A stretch of 25,999 bases of DNA, from the IMG/VR virus record IMGVR_UViG_3300051212_000523, positions 1 to 25,999 of that record. The stretch is one strand, 5' to 3'. A model generated the notes under the pieces. The model was not told the origin of the DNA and did no database searches. It saw nothing but the letters and a program-made list of their open reading frames with translations. Both the position numbers and the translations under genes were made by a program. Source of the stretch: a virus. Shown here piece by piece: positions 20,749 through 25,999 of the stretch (the stretch's first letter is position 1; every line of letters starts with the position of its first letter).

Positions 20749-20933
20749 GCGATTACAAGGACTATGAGGTAAGAGTAAATTATGAGGGCGGTATCTATAT
20801 CTCCGCTCTTAACGAGGAGGATGCGATAGCAATCGCTAAAGATATTATGCTAGAGGAAACTAATCCCGATATGGCTAAGTATCTAACCTATAAGGCAGAG
20901 AAAACTATACTCAGGGAGAGGGAGGTAGTATGA
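20745..20933 (+). CDS. Hypothetical 62 aa protein, strand-helix type
   Basis: It starts with GTG 20745 with AAGGAG 9 nt upstream. It runs DYEVRVNYEGGIYISALNEE, then DAIAIAKDIMLEE, then a charged tail. The layout beta-beta-(EED)AIAIAK-helix is the same as at 19695 (YAVEANSYEEAVELL) and recurs in small phage proteins. Function unknown. Confidence 0.6.
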   Translation: MSDYKDYEVRVNYEGGIYISALNEEDAIAIAKDIMLEETNPDMAKYLTYKAEKTILREREVV

Positions 20934-21034
20934 GTAAGAGAGGTATCTTAAAAGCTATGACTATCAACGATATGGTAAAGATAATAGATGAGAGCGAGAG
21001 AGAGGAGGATAGCGGTGGAGATGAAAGGGTATGA
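20930..21034 (+). CDS. Charged 34 aa peptide
   Basis: It begins MSKRGILKAMTINDMVKIID, then has an acidic tail (ESEREEDSGGDERV). ATGA overlap at the start, with GGAGG 5 nt upstream. Its end overlaps the next gene by 14 nt. It is short, so translation is probable but not certain. Confidence 0.5.
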   Translation: MSKRGILKAMTINDMVKIIDESEREEDSGGDERV

Positions 21035-21170
21035 GTTTATTGAGAGTGAGAGCGAGAGTATAACTTGCGATTACTGTAATAAAGTATTCTCTAAATGGTA
21101 TCGGGACTTTACCCATACCTTATGCCGAGCTTGTCTAATCAACAAGGTAGTTATAGAGGAGAGTGTATGA
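21021..21170 (+). CDS. Zinc-finger-like protein, 49 aa
   Basis: Start ATG 21021 has GGTGGAG immediately upstream. CDYC (C17, C20) and CRAC (C36, C39) lie 15 residues apart with an aromatic/basic bridge (NKVFSKWYRDFTHTL), resembling a treble clef or zinc ribbon. It is followed by an ATGA coupling to another Cys-pair protein. Probably nucleic-acid or polymerase binding; not proven. Confidence 0.65.
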   Translation: MKGYEFIESESESITCDYCNKVFSKWYRDFTHTLCRACLINKVVIEESV

Positions 21171-21337
21171 GCGAGCCACGCTACCTATTCGGAGATGAAT
21201 ACGCTTATAATGGAGGCTATGAGGAGTTAATTAACTGCGATACCTGCGCTGTTGAGTTTGATAGGGCAGAGTATAAGTCAGATACCTGTGTAAATTGTGA
21301 GAACGAGAGAGTAAAGAGAGAGATGGCGAACAAATGA
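21167..21337 (+). CDS. Zinc-ribbon-like acidic protein, 56 aa
   Basis: CDTC (C26, C29) and CVNC (C43, C46) are 13 residues apart. An aromatic/acidic N-terminus (YLFGDEYAYNGGYEELI) precedes them. Start 21167 overlaps the previous stop. Two consecutive genes with this Cys pattern may be diverged copies. Confidence 0.65.
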   Translation: MSEPRYLFGDEYAYNGGYEELINCDTCAVEFDRAEYKSDTCVNCENERVKREMANK

Positions 21338-21597
21338 AAAATGTTATAGAACTACCTAGAAGAGGCAAGGTTAATATAGTATTCTATGAGGTATCAGATG
21401 CTCAGGGGATAGCTATATGGGGCGGAGAGGATGTCCTAGAGGCTATTAAATGGTATCGTAATAGTCCACCCGATAGTAAAGTATGGGTGGGACAGTATGA
21501 AACAACAGAGGAAGAGGCTAAACTCACTATGGATTTTATAGAGATTACGCCTATTGTCCTTGCTACTATTGCTAATTGTGTAGATAGATGGAGTTAA
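21334..21597 (+). CDS. Hypothetical 87 aa protein
   Basis: It begins MKNVIELPRRGKVNIVFYEV and has SDAQGIAIWGGEDVLEAIKW, then YETTEEEAKLTMDFIEIT and a hydrophobic end (PIVLATIANCV). The alpha/beta layout with GG-E-D-V-LEAI could be a small ferredoxin-like fold. ATGA at the start and TAATG at the end. No known function. The last bases carry TAGATAGATGGAG, a degenerate form of the cassette's GATAGG box. Confidence 0.6.
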   Translation: MKNVIELPRRGKVNIVFYEVSDAQGIAIWGGEDVLEAIKWYRNSPPDSKVWVGQYETTEEEAKLTMDFIEITPIVLATIANCVDRWS

Positions 21598-21848
21598 TGG
21601 ATAAGATTGAAAGAAGAAAAGTATTGATGAACAATGTTGAAAGAAGAATAAAATTAGCGAAGGCACAAGCCGTTCGTCAGAGAAACTATCGTAGAGCTAG
21701 GGACAGGGCGTTGGCTCGTTTGAGTAGAGATTACCCAAATGTTTATCGCACCTACCTAGAAGAGGAGATGAGTGTCGATGAAAATATGGGTAAGAAATGG
21801 CTTGATATCGCTGGCAACACTAGCCTTACTATTAGTAGGACAAGATAA
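21597..21848 (+). CDS. Arg-rich helical protein, 83 aa
   Basis: Start 21597 was chosen by the TAATG overlap; a second ATG at 21588 lies 9 nt upstream. The middle (VERRIKLAKAQAVRQRNYRR, then ARDRALARLSRDYPNVYRTY) is one long, strongly basic helix, with an acidic EEE patch after it. The RxRxxRRARDRAL...L-x-YPxxY pattern recurs in small proteins of actinophages, with likely nucleic-acid binding. The tail overlaps the lysin gene by 71 nt. Confidence 0.6.
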   Translation: MDKIERRKVLMNNVERRIKLAKAQAVRQRNYRRARDRALARLSRDYPNVYRTYLEEEMSVDENMGKKWLDIAGNTSLTISRTR

Positions 21849-22194
21849 GTTATTACAACCGGCAGTAAAACAAATTCCAGTTATAGAAAATAGGAAGGCA
21901 ACAAAAGATGAGAAAGATCGTAATAGAAAGCTCGCACAAGAGTACGCTTCGGCTGGTTGGGACTGGAGAGGGAGAGAGTGGGAGTGCCTTAAGTCCCTTT
22001 GGACCCGTGAGAGCAGGTTTGATAACTACGCAAAGAACCAACGAGGATCAAGTGCTTACGGAATTGCTCAACTCCTTAGAGAGAAAGATCACCGAAGCGA
22101 ATATCAAATCCTACGAGGCCTTAAATATATTGACTCTCGCTACGGCTCTCCTTGCAAAGCGTATAAGTTCTTCCTCAGAAACAACTACTACTAA
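21778..22194 (+). CDS. Membrane-anchored transglycosylase-like lysin
   Basis: The protein has 138 aa from ATG 21778 (AGGAG 10 nt upstream; GTG 21772 is an alternative). A short basic N-terminus and LISLATLALLLVG (about residues 8-20) form a signal-anchor or uncleaved signal. A Lys/Arg-rich linker leads to a lysozyme-like domain: WECLKSLWTRESRFDNYAKN with probable catalytic E78, SSAYGIAQLL, and a C-terminal YIDSRYGSPCKAYKFF-x-NNYY end. These match actinobacterial lytic transglycosylases, which cleave peptidoglycan glycan strands. It may degrade host wall for lysis, by a signal-anchor route that needs no large holin, or help entry. It lies in the small-gene cassette, not with the virion genes. 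Confidence 0.75.
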   Translation: MKIWVRNGLISLATLALLLVGQDKLLQPAVKQIPVIENRKATKDEKDRNRKLAQEYASAGWDWRGREWECLKSLWTRESRFDNYAKNQRGSSAYGIAQLLREKDHRSEYQILRGLKYIDSRYGSPCKAYKFFLRNNYY

Positions 22195-22286
22195 TGATTT
22201 GTGAAGAGTGCGGTAATGATTTAGTAGTAGAGGGAGAGAACAAATGCTTAGAATGTTTAGAGAATATGATACAATCTAAATCTTGA
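22194..22286 (+). CDS. Zinc-ribbon micro-protein, 30 aa
   Basis: CEEC (C3, C6) and CLEC (C18, C21) are separated by 11 residues (GNDLVVEGENK), a minimal zinc ribbon. TAATG couples it to the lysin, and a GAAGAG lies just after the start, so coupling rather than a strong ribosome site seems to drive it. It ends the cassette, directly before the terminators. Confidence 0.55.
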   Translation: MICEECGNDLVVEGENKCLECLENMIQSKS

Positions 22287-22302
22287 TCGGCTCTCTCCGA
22301 TC
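22285..22302 (+). other. Hairpin GATCGG-CTCTCT-CCGATC at the cassette end
   Basis: This is a perfect 6 bp stem overlapping the stop codon of the last gene. No T-run follows on the plus strand, so it may support the terminator 10 nt downstream. Confidence 0.4.
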
Positions 22303-22311
22303 TGAAAAAAG

Positions 22312-22347
22312 AAAGCCTTGCTACCCCTTCCGGCAGGGCTTTTCTTT
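22312..22347 (+). terminator. Rho-independent terminator of the plus-strand cassette
   Basis: AAAGCCTTGC (22312-22321) pairs with GCAGGGCTTT (22333-22342) through 10 bp with one G-U pair; the loop is 11 nt. TTCTTT follows. This ends the rightward operon. Confidence 0.75.
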
Positions 22348-22357
22348 ATGGAAAGAC

Positions 22358-22388
22358 AAAAACCCCCTCGGGATAGGAACCGAAGGGG
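22358..22388 (-). terminator. Rho-independent terminator of the leftward replication operon
   Basis: Reading the minus strand, CCCCTTCGG, a loop, then CCGAGGGG form an 8 bp stem with one bulged T, followed by a T5 run (22362-22358). It lies 55 nt past the methyltransferase stop. Confidence 0.75.
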
Positions 22389-22442
22389 CTATTGCCAGCA
22401 CTCATACTGGATTTTCCAGCACAGTGATAAAAGTATAGCAGA

Positions 22443-23015
22443 TTATTTTTTTCTAATCCAATATTGATCGTTAATAACTAGCGTGTCTATCTCAGCCTTA
22501 TGCTTATCGGTAAATAGAAGTATGCCAGGTCTAGGTGTCTTAGCAGGTGGTAGATTACGACCCCAAGTATAATCATCAAAGGCCATAATCCCACCAGATT
22601 TTAGTAAGCACCAGCTAAGTTCAGCATCCATCAGCGTACTAACAGTAGTATGGTCTGCATCAATATAAATAAAATCATATGAGTTTGTAAAATTATTGCG
22701 TTGTCTAATTAGAAATTCAAGTGTATTACTAACTACAGATACAACTGCTAAATTTTTTACCTTCTCTTTGTAGACCTCATAGACATCGCTAAAGTCCATC
22801 TCGGCGTGGCTTTCCTCATCACTTCCCTTCCAAGTATCAACATCAATTAGCACAGATGTATCATCAGTTAATATATTTTTATATAACCATACAGTTGCAT
22901 CTCCGGTAAATACACCCAGTTGTAAAAAGCGTAAGTCAGGTTTATCTTTATACTCAGCAAGGTAGGTATTAAAATTATTTTCTGCAGTTTGTGCAAACCA
23001 GTTAGGATAATTCAT
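22443..23015 (-). CDS. Class I SAM-dependent methyltransferase (Methyltransf_24-like)
   Basis: The protein has 190 aa. Motif I LQLGVFTGDAT (31-41) binds S-adenosylmethionine; LIDVDTW (57-62) carries the acidic residue for the ribose; DFIYIDADH (114-122) is the acidic post-motif; GGIMAFDDYTWG (141-152) continues the sheet. This is the pattern of class I methyltransferases that act on sugars or small molecules (cephalosporin-hydroxylase/FkbM-like, Methyltransf_24), rather than the DPPY/NPPY motif of DNA adenine methylases. Start ATG 23015 overlaps the preceding stop (ATGA). It is the last gene of the replication operon; its target, perhaps a cell-wall or capsular sugar, is not shown. Confidence 0.75.
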   Translation of the reverse strand: MNYPNWFAQTAENNFNTYLAEYKDKPDLRFLQLGVFTGDATVWLYKNILTDDTSVLIDVDTWKGSDEESHAEMDFSDVYEVYKEKVKNLAVVSVVSNTLEFLIRQRNNFTNSYDFIYIDADHTTVSTLMDAELSWCLLKSGGIMAFDDYTWGRNLPPAKTPRPGILLFTDKHKAEIDTLVINDQYWIRKK

Positions 23016-23404
23016 AGCTCTACCCCATCCTCTAATTTAAAGAACCCTACTAGTTTACTACGCTTATGTTTGTTTTCAAACTCAGTAGTAATAGGTAGCC
23101 ATTTAGTTTCCCACTTAGGTTGAGGTATAGTTAATAGATTAAATCCCCATACACCCTCCGGTGTGGAGTTGATATACCAAGGTGTAAGAGATCTAATTCC
23201 TGCTGCCATAAGTAGACCCTGATACTTACTCTCTTCGATAAGTAGATCAGGGTAGTGGGTCTTTCGGGATTTTAACTCTATAAACATTTTGTGTTCTTTA
23301 GATATACAATCCCAGTTATCAAACTCTTCACTCTTCTCAAGGTCTGGGTAGTAATTCCCCTTGAGATACTCAAATAACTCTGGCTCTTTAAACTCTATGC
23401 CCAA
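23012..23404 (-). CDS. PD-(D/E)XK nuclease-like protein, 130 aa
   Basis: Start TTG 23404 has GGGGGTGAG upstream; no in-frame ATG is available nearby. D32 in WDCIS and E43-L-K45 in MFIELKSRK, followed by PDLLIEESKYQGLL with K60, follow the D-(x)n-ExK core of restriction-type nucleases. In this family the spacing and the following helix with Lys support catalysis of phosphodiester cleavage. The downstream part (WYINSTPEGVWGFNL) is a beta region. Possible roles are recombination, host DNA degradation or single-strand trimming. Confidence 0.55.
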   Translation of the reverse strand: MGIEFKEPELFEYLKGNYYPDLEKSEEFDNWDCISKEHKMFIELKSRKTHYPDLLIEESKYQGLLMAAGIRSLTPWYINSTPEGVWGFNLLTIPQPKWETKWLPITTEFENKHKRSKLVGFFKLEDGVEL

Positions 23405-24030
23405 GGTGTCTCACCCCCGAGCCTATCTTGTAATCTACGCAGAGCTGAGTTAGACCTACGCTCAGCCGTAGATGTAGCACATTCTAAATATTGTGCTACT
23501 TGTTGCAGTGTGTAGTTATCGTAGTATCTCATCTGCAATATGGTCTTATCCTCTTGGTTTAATTTTAGATAAGCCTTCTTAATATCAATTAGAATTGCTA
23601 ATAAATTACCACCTTCAGCCGGTGTTGATTGCTTACGAGGTGTGCCATCATTAATCATCTCTTGTGCTTGCTCTAGTACAGTACCTTCTACAACAGAGGC
23701 AATGATAAATGGAATTAATTGTGCAATAGTTGAGGTATCGTAGAACGCCTCATCACTAACTTTATATCCAGATTTACGGGCTTTTTCTCTACGGGCATAT
23801 CTTTCTGCAGCTCTTCGCATTTGATAAGCAATACGCTTCTCATTCTGCTCACGCCTTTGTGGGTTCTCTTCATTAAGTAGATCAGTAAATTGTTGCCCAC
23901 GACCTATTGCCCAGAGATAACACTCTTGCTTTACATCTTCACCATCTACCCAACCTTTAAATTTACGAACAATAAAAACAGTAACGGAGGGTACTATTTC
24001 ATAAAGAGTTGGATGCAGTTCAGGGCTCAT
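23395..24030 (-). CDS. Sigma-factor-like transcription protein, 211 aa
   Basis: The C-terminal domain (about residues 150-206, KLNQEDKTILQMRYYDNYTL, then QQVAQYLECATSTAERR) is a sigma region 4 helix-turn-helix, as in ECF sigma factors: L-x-x-x-x-K-x-I-L-x-x-R-Y, then T-x-x-x-V-A-x-x-L. The N-terminal part (VDGEDVKQECYLWAI, 27-41) resembles region 2, which binds the -10 and the polymerase beta-prime. An Arg/Lys-rich linker (ERYARREKARKSG) lies between. It probably redirects host RNA polymerase to phage promoters. ATG 24030 overlaps the preceding stop (ATGA). A repressor with only the helix-turn-helix is the alternative. Confidence 0.65.
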   Translation of the reverse strand: MSPELHPTLYEIVPSVTVFIVRKFKGWVDGEDVKQECYLWAIGRGQQFTDLLNEENPQRREQNEKRIAYQMRRAAERYARREKARKSGYKVSDEAFYDTSTIAQLIPFIIASVVEGTVLEQAQEMINDGTPRKQSTPAEGGNLLAILIDIKKAYLKLNQEDKTILQMRYYDNYTLQQVAQYLECATSTAERRSNSALRRLQDRLGGETPWA

Positions 24031-24422
24031 TCACAGTCCAACGTGGGAACCTCTGGCCATTTACCATCTAGTACCATCAGAGCAATAGCTGAATAGTTGA
24101 GTAAATCTACAAAAGAATCTCTAAGTGATTCATTAGTTGGTGCAACATTATTATCAACAAGATTATTTATGCGGGCTACCTTGTCCCACATACGAACTCT
24201 TAATCCATTGATAGGACCGCCAGGAGATCTGGCTATGTTTAATGGACCGTAATCGTGGTGCTTTGCAATAAGTAAATTACCTGCTGCATCTAATACATTC
24301 CAAACATCTTTTTCAAATTCATCATCTACTAAACCACGCTTCTTAGCACGGGCTTGGTGGTACAAATCCATAAGAGTTCCAACCATTCTGGTACTGCCAT
24401 CTGCTCTGAGTTCCTCATACAT
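24027..24422 (-). CDS. DUF1599 / nucleotide-modification-associated domain 1 protein
   Basis: The protein has 131 aa. Conserved blocks are KKRG near residue 30, KHHDYGPLNIARSPGGPING (54-73), VRMWDKVARINNLV and SLRDSFVDLLNYSAIALMVLDGKW (99-122). This helical family is found in phages and is often linked to base modification or nucleotide metabolism, with a MazG-like appearance. It follows the primase gene with an 8 nt overlap. The substrate is unknown; no partner modification enzyme other than the methyltransferase is seen. Confidence 0.7.
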   Translation of the reverse strand: MYEELRADGSTRMVGTLMDLYHQARAKKRGLVDDEFEKDVWNVLDAAGNLLIAKHHDYGPLNIARSPGGPINGLRVRMWDKVARINNLVDNNVAPTNESLRDSFVDLLNYSAIALMVLDGKWPEVPTLDCE

Positions 24423-25062
24423 TTGGCATACCTATTGTCCGTTTTGTCTCTTCTATACCCTTTGCTAAGTATAGGTCATTAAGGTCCATACCAGCAGGCA
24501 ACGACACGATAGTAGAATTGATAACCTCTTGAGATACCATCCTTGAAAACTCTGCTCCTGGATTTGTGCCATCCTCTTTTAAATCATTATCACCAATAAT
24601 ATAAACCTTGCCATAGCCAGTAAACATCCTAGTAAAATGCGGCTTCCAAGCTTGTACACCAGGAACTCCAACTGCTGGTATACCTAAAACTGCAGATGCA
24701 ATAATGGTATCTAATTCACCCTCACAAATTGCTATATATTCACTACTTAAAATGATATCGCTAACATTATATAGATGAGACTTTTGTCCCAATGGCGCAC
24801 CATACTTAGGCTTACCCTGATCTAATCTTCTAAACTTAAATCCAACACAGTGTCCCATTACAGTTATGTAGGGTATAGATAACCAGCCTTGATAATGCTC
24901 GTGATTTGCAGCAGGAGTTTCTATATAGCCTAAACTATATTGATCAGCTACCTCTTTAGAAATCCCACGATCTGCGAGAAACTCTATTGCCTGATCGTTT
25001 AGACTTTTGTTGTACTGAACTGCCGCTTCTAGCGAGGATTTCAATTGCTCTGGTGAGAGCAT
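24415..25062 (-). CDS. DNA primase, Toprim catalytic part
   Basis: The protein has 215 aa. It makes RNA primers for replication. The N-terminal helical segment (AIEFLADRGISKEVADQYSLGYIETP) is the region preceding the catalytic core in bacterial DnaG. The Toprim fold follows: E114 (IAICEGELD), VGVPGV, then D158 and D160 (YIIGDNDLKEDGTNPG) for metal binding. ATG 25062 has GGAG 7 nt upstream, so it starts on its own, within the tail of the zinc-domain gene (107 nt overlap, different frame). No helicase domain is attached; that function lies in the partial gene at the right edge. Confidence 0.85.
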   Translation of the reverse strand: MLSPEQLKSSLEAAVQYNKSLNDQAIEFLADRGISKEVADQYSLGYIETPAANHEHYQGWLSIPYITVMGHCVGFKFRRLDQGKPKYGAPLGQKSHLYNVSDIILSSEYIAICEGELDTIIASAVLGIPAVGVPGVQAWKPHFTRMFTGYGKVYIIGDNDLKEDGTNPGAEFSRMVSQEVINSTIVSLPAGMDLNDLYLAKGIEETKRTIGMPNV

Positions 25063-25333
25063 CTTTAAACTCCATATTCTCTTTAAGGCTAATAATGTTT
25101 ACTGCGTTGCCACCCTTACCGCAAGTGTGACAAAAATACAGATTCCCTTTAGTATCTATTACCGCACTTCTTCTCCTGTCATCGTGGAGTACACACCTAA
25201 CAGGAAAATTTTTACCTTCCCTTACCTCACCACCATAAAAAGAAACAATTACTCCAATAGGAATAGCATTTGCATCAGCTTTTAAACTACCTTTACTAGA
25301 TCGTTTACTTCTTGACCAATCCTGTGCCGGCAT
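24956..25333 (-). CDS. DNA primase, zinc-binding (CHC2) part
   Basis: The protein has 125 aa. C47 and H50 (CVLHDD) plus C68 and C71 (FCHTCGKGGN) form the CHC2-type zinc ribbon that recognises the template in DnaG-like primases, followed by NAVNIISLKENMEFKDAL. The last ~35 residues are basic and Ser-rich and come from the overlap with the Toprim gene. Start ATG 25333 is the first base after the previous stop. The zinc domain and the catalytic domain are therefore two polypeptides that must act together. Confidence 0.85.
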   Translation of the reverse strand: MPAQDWSRSKRSSKGSLKADANAIPIGVIVSFYGGEVREGKNFPVRCVLHDDRRRSAVIDTKGNLYFCHTCGKGGNAVNIISLKENMEFKDALTRAIEILARSGSSVQQKSKRSGNRVSRRSWDF

Positions 25334-25486
25334 TTACTTACACTGCATACAATAATTGTTAATTCTTACCTCTGTCTCTATAACCTCATATGTTTTAGCA
25401 CAATGATAACAAGTTACTGTTACCATCTTAGGTTCTTGACTCCAACTTTGTGTTGTAGTTATCTCACCTTCTGGTACTGGTGTCAT
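25334..25486 (-). CDS. Zinc-ribbon protein, 50 aa
   Basis: Start ATG 25486 was chosen because AAGGAG lies 6 nt upstream and it overlaps the nuclease stop (ATGA). CYHC (C26, C29) and CMQC (C46, C49) make a four-Cys site 16 residues apart, preceded by a Thr/Glu-rich N-terminus. It lies between a nuclease and the primase, so nucleic-acid binding is likely. Function unknown. Confidence 0.65.
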   Translation of the reverse strand: MTPVPEGEITTTQSWSQEPKMVTVTCYHCAKTYEVIETEVRINNYCMQCK

Positions 25487-25845
25487 TGTTTCTCCTTTAG
25501 CCATTGTGTTAAGTCTTGGATTACCCAAGCCTTATCTATTCCTGAGCTTTTTCTCTTGAATAGTATATAAGAAGGAGGCTGATTAACGCCACGATGCTTA
25601 GCATAATTAGCAGCTTCTTTTTGTGCTTCATCCCAAAACCCCTTTAGATCTAACCTTTTAGTATTTTTTAGTTCAAAGATGTAGGTCTGACCAGCAACGA
25701 TTACTACTAAATCCCCTTCATCTTCTGCTCCCGATAATCGTAGTCTCTCAGCTACTACACCCATCTTCCTAAACCACTTCATTACATCAGTCTCAAACTT
25801 TGTTCCCTTTATCTTATTATACCTTGGATTCACTATAGATAGCAT
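25483..25845 (-). CDS. PD-(D/E)XK nuclease, Holliday-junction-resolvase-like
   Basis: The protein has 120 aa from ATG 25845; a longer in-frame reading to 25971 lies inside the helicase gene, and a GTG at 25833 is an alternative. The layout is GTKFETDVMKWFRKMGV (E18), ERLRLSGAEDEGDLVV (D45), TYIFELKNTKRL (E58, K60), then a helix and YILFKRKSSG. This is the E-D-ExK core of archaeal-type resolvases and related phage endonucleases that cut branched DNA. It is encoded directly behind the helicase, so a role in recombination or concatemer processing before packaging is likely. Confidence 0.7.
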   Translation of the reverse strand: MLSIVNPRYNKIKGTKFETDVMKWFRKMGVVAERLRLSGAEDEGDLVVIVAGQTYIFELKNTKRLDLKGFWDEAQKEAANYAKHRGVNQPPSYILFKRKSSGIDKAWVIQDLTQWLKEKQ

Positions 25846-25999
25846 CCCTTCTATACATTCTACCCATTGCATCTGAGTCACTAATCTGACATAACTCATA
25901 ATTAACAAATAGACCAACGTGATCGGAGCCATCTGCAGTGTGAGGTCCAAACCTATTTTTAACTGCAGCAACCTTTAGTATTTTATTGTATGGGTCAAA
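25817..25999 (-). CDS. Partial replicative helicase (DnaB/RecA-like), C-terminus
   Basis: The last 60 codons run to the TAA at 25819-25817. The visible part, KILKVAAVKNRFGPHTADGS, then DHVGLFVNYELCQISDSD and a charged tail, matches the end of phage DnaB-like/RecA-like helicases, where an Arg finger-containing KNRFGP segment is followed by the last strands. The Walker motifs lie off the right edge. Together with the primase genes it suggests a complete replisome core. Confidence 0.6.
   Translation of the reverse strand, partial: FDPYNKILKVAAVKNRFGPHTADGSDHVGLFVNYELCQISDSDAMGRMYRRDAIYSESKV

Noticed and set aside
21908-22204. 98-codon plus-strand reading overlapping the lysin in another frame
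   Set aside because: It lies almost wholly inside the transglycosylase gene, has no coupling to neighbours and only a weak start context. The lysin frame carries conserved motifs, so this is most likely a shadow, although nested lysis genes exist in other phages.
23890-24096. Plus-strand frame opposite the sigma-like gene
   Set aside because: It is antisense to a gene with clear domain motifs, with no start signal. The minus-strand 23715-23900 frame is likewise a shadow inside the same gene.

Overview
The window is a stretch of a tailed double-stranded DNA phage genome (Caudoviricetes), AT-rich by eye. The packaging and virion genes, including large subunit terminase, portal, scaffold and an N4-gp56-type major capsid protein, lie beside a small-gene cassette and a replication block. 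Several small virion-region proteins (for example 1672-1944 and 11400-11792) look, from memory, like proteins common in phages of Actinobacteria. Together with low GC, TANNNT-type -10 elements and a GATAGG start-associated motif, this suggests a phage of an AT-rich, probably freshwater, actinobacterium. The host assignment is inference. No integrase or tRNA gene was seen, and host chromosomal DNA was not evident.

Layout. (1) 1-16257, minus strand: the packaging/virion operon, read from right to left. It runs terminase, small basic protein, portal, small proteins, three large proteins (1596, 380 and 444 aa, probably ejected internal virion proteins), scaffold, major capsid protein, two head-neck candidates, a run of tiny lysine-rich proteins, and putative tail/receptor genes leaving the window on the left. 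Genes are packed with TAATG or ATGA stop/start overlaps. (2) 16258-17139: an 880 bp divergent control region without genes. It holds two perfect DnaA boxes, a GC-rich structured island with a hairpin/T-run behind it, repeats and inverted repeats. (3) 17140-22286, plus strand: about 27 very small genes, most translationally coupled and most of unknown function, nine of them with Cys pairs that may bind zinc. The cassette has three start points, each with a hairpin leader and a GATAGG box. It ends with a membrane-anchored transglycosylase-like lysin and a 30 aa zinc-ribbon peptide. (4) 22287-22442: back-to-back terminators where the two strands converge. (5) 22443-25999, minus strand: DNA metabolism and regulation, comprising a helicase C-terminus, a PD-(D/E)XK nuclease, a zinc peptide, a two-gene primase (CHC2 and Toprim), a DUF1599/Nmad1 protein, a sigma-like factor, a second PD-(D/E)XK candidate and a SAM methyltransferase.

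The right-hand minus block probably replicates DNA and switches transcription. The plus cassette probably carries host-interaction and lysis functions. The left minus block builds and fills the head. The divergent region is the likely control hub and perhaps a replication origin or packaging site. The most unusual items are the structured island, the hairpin+GATAGG leaders, and the dense cassette of tiny Cys-rich proteins.
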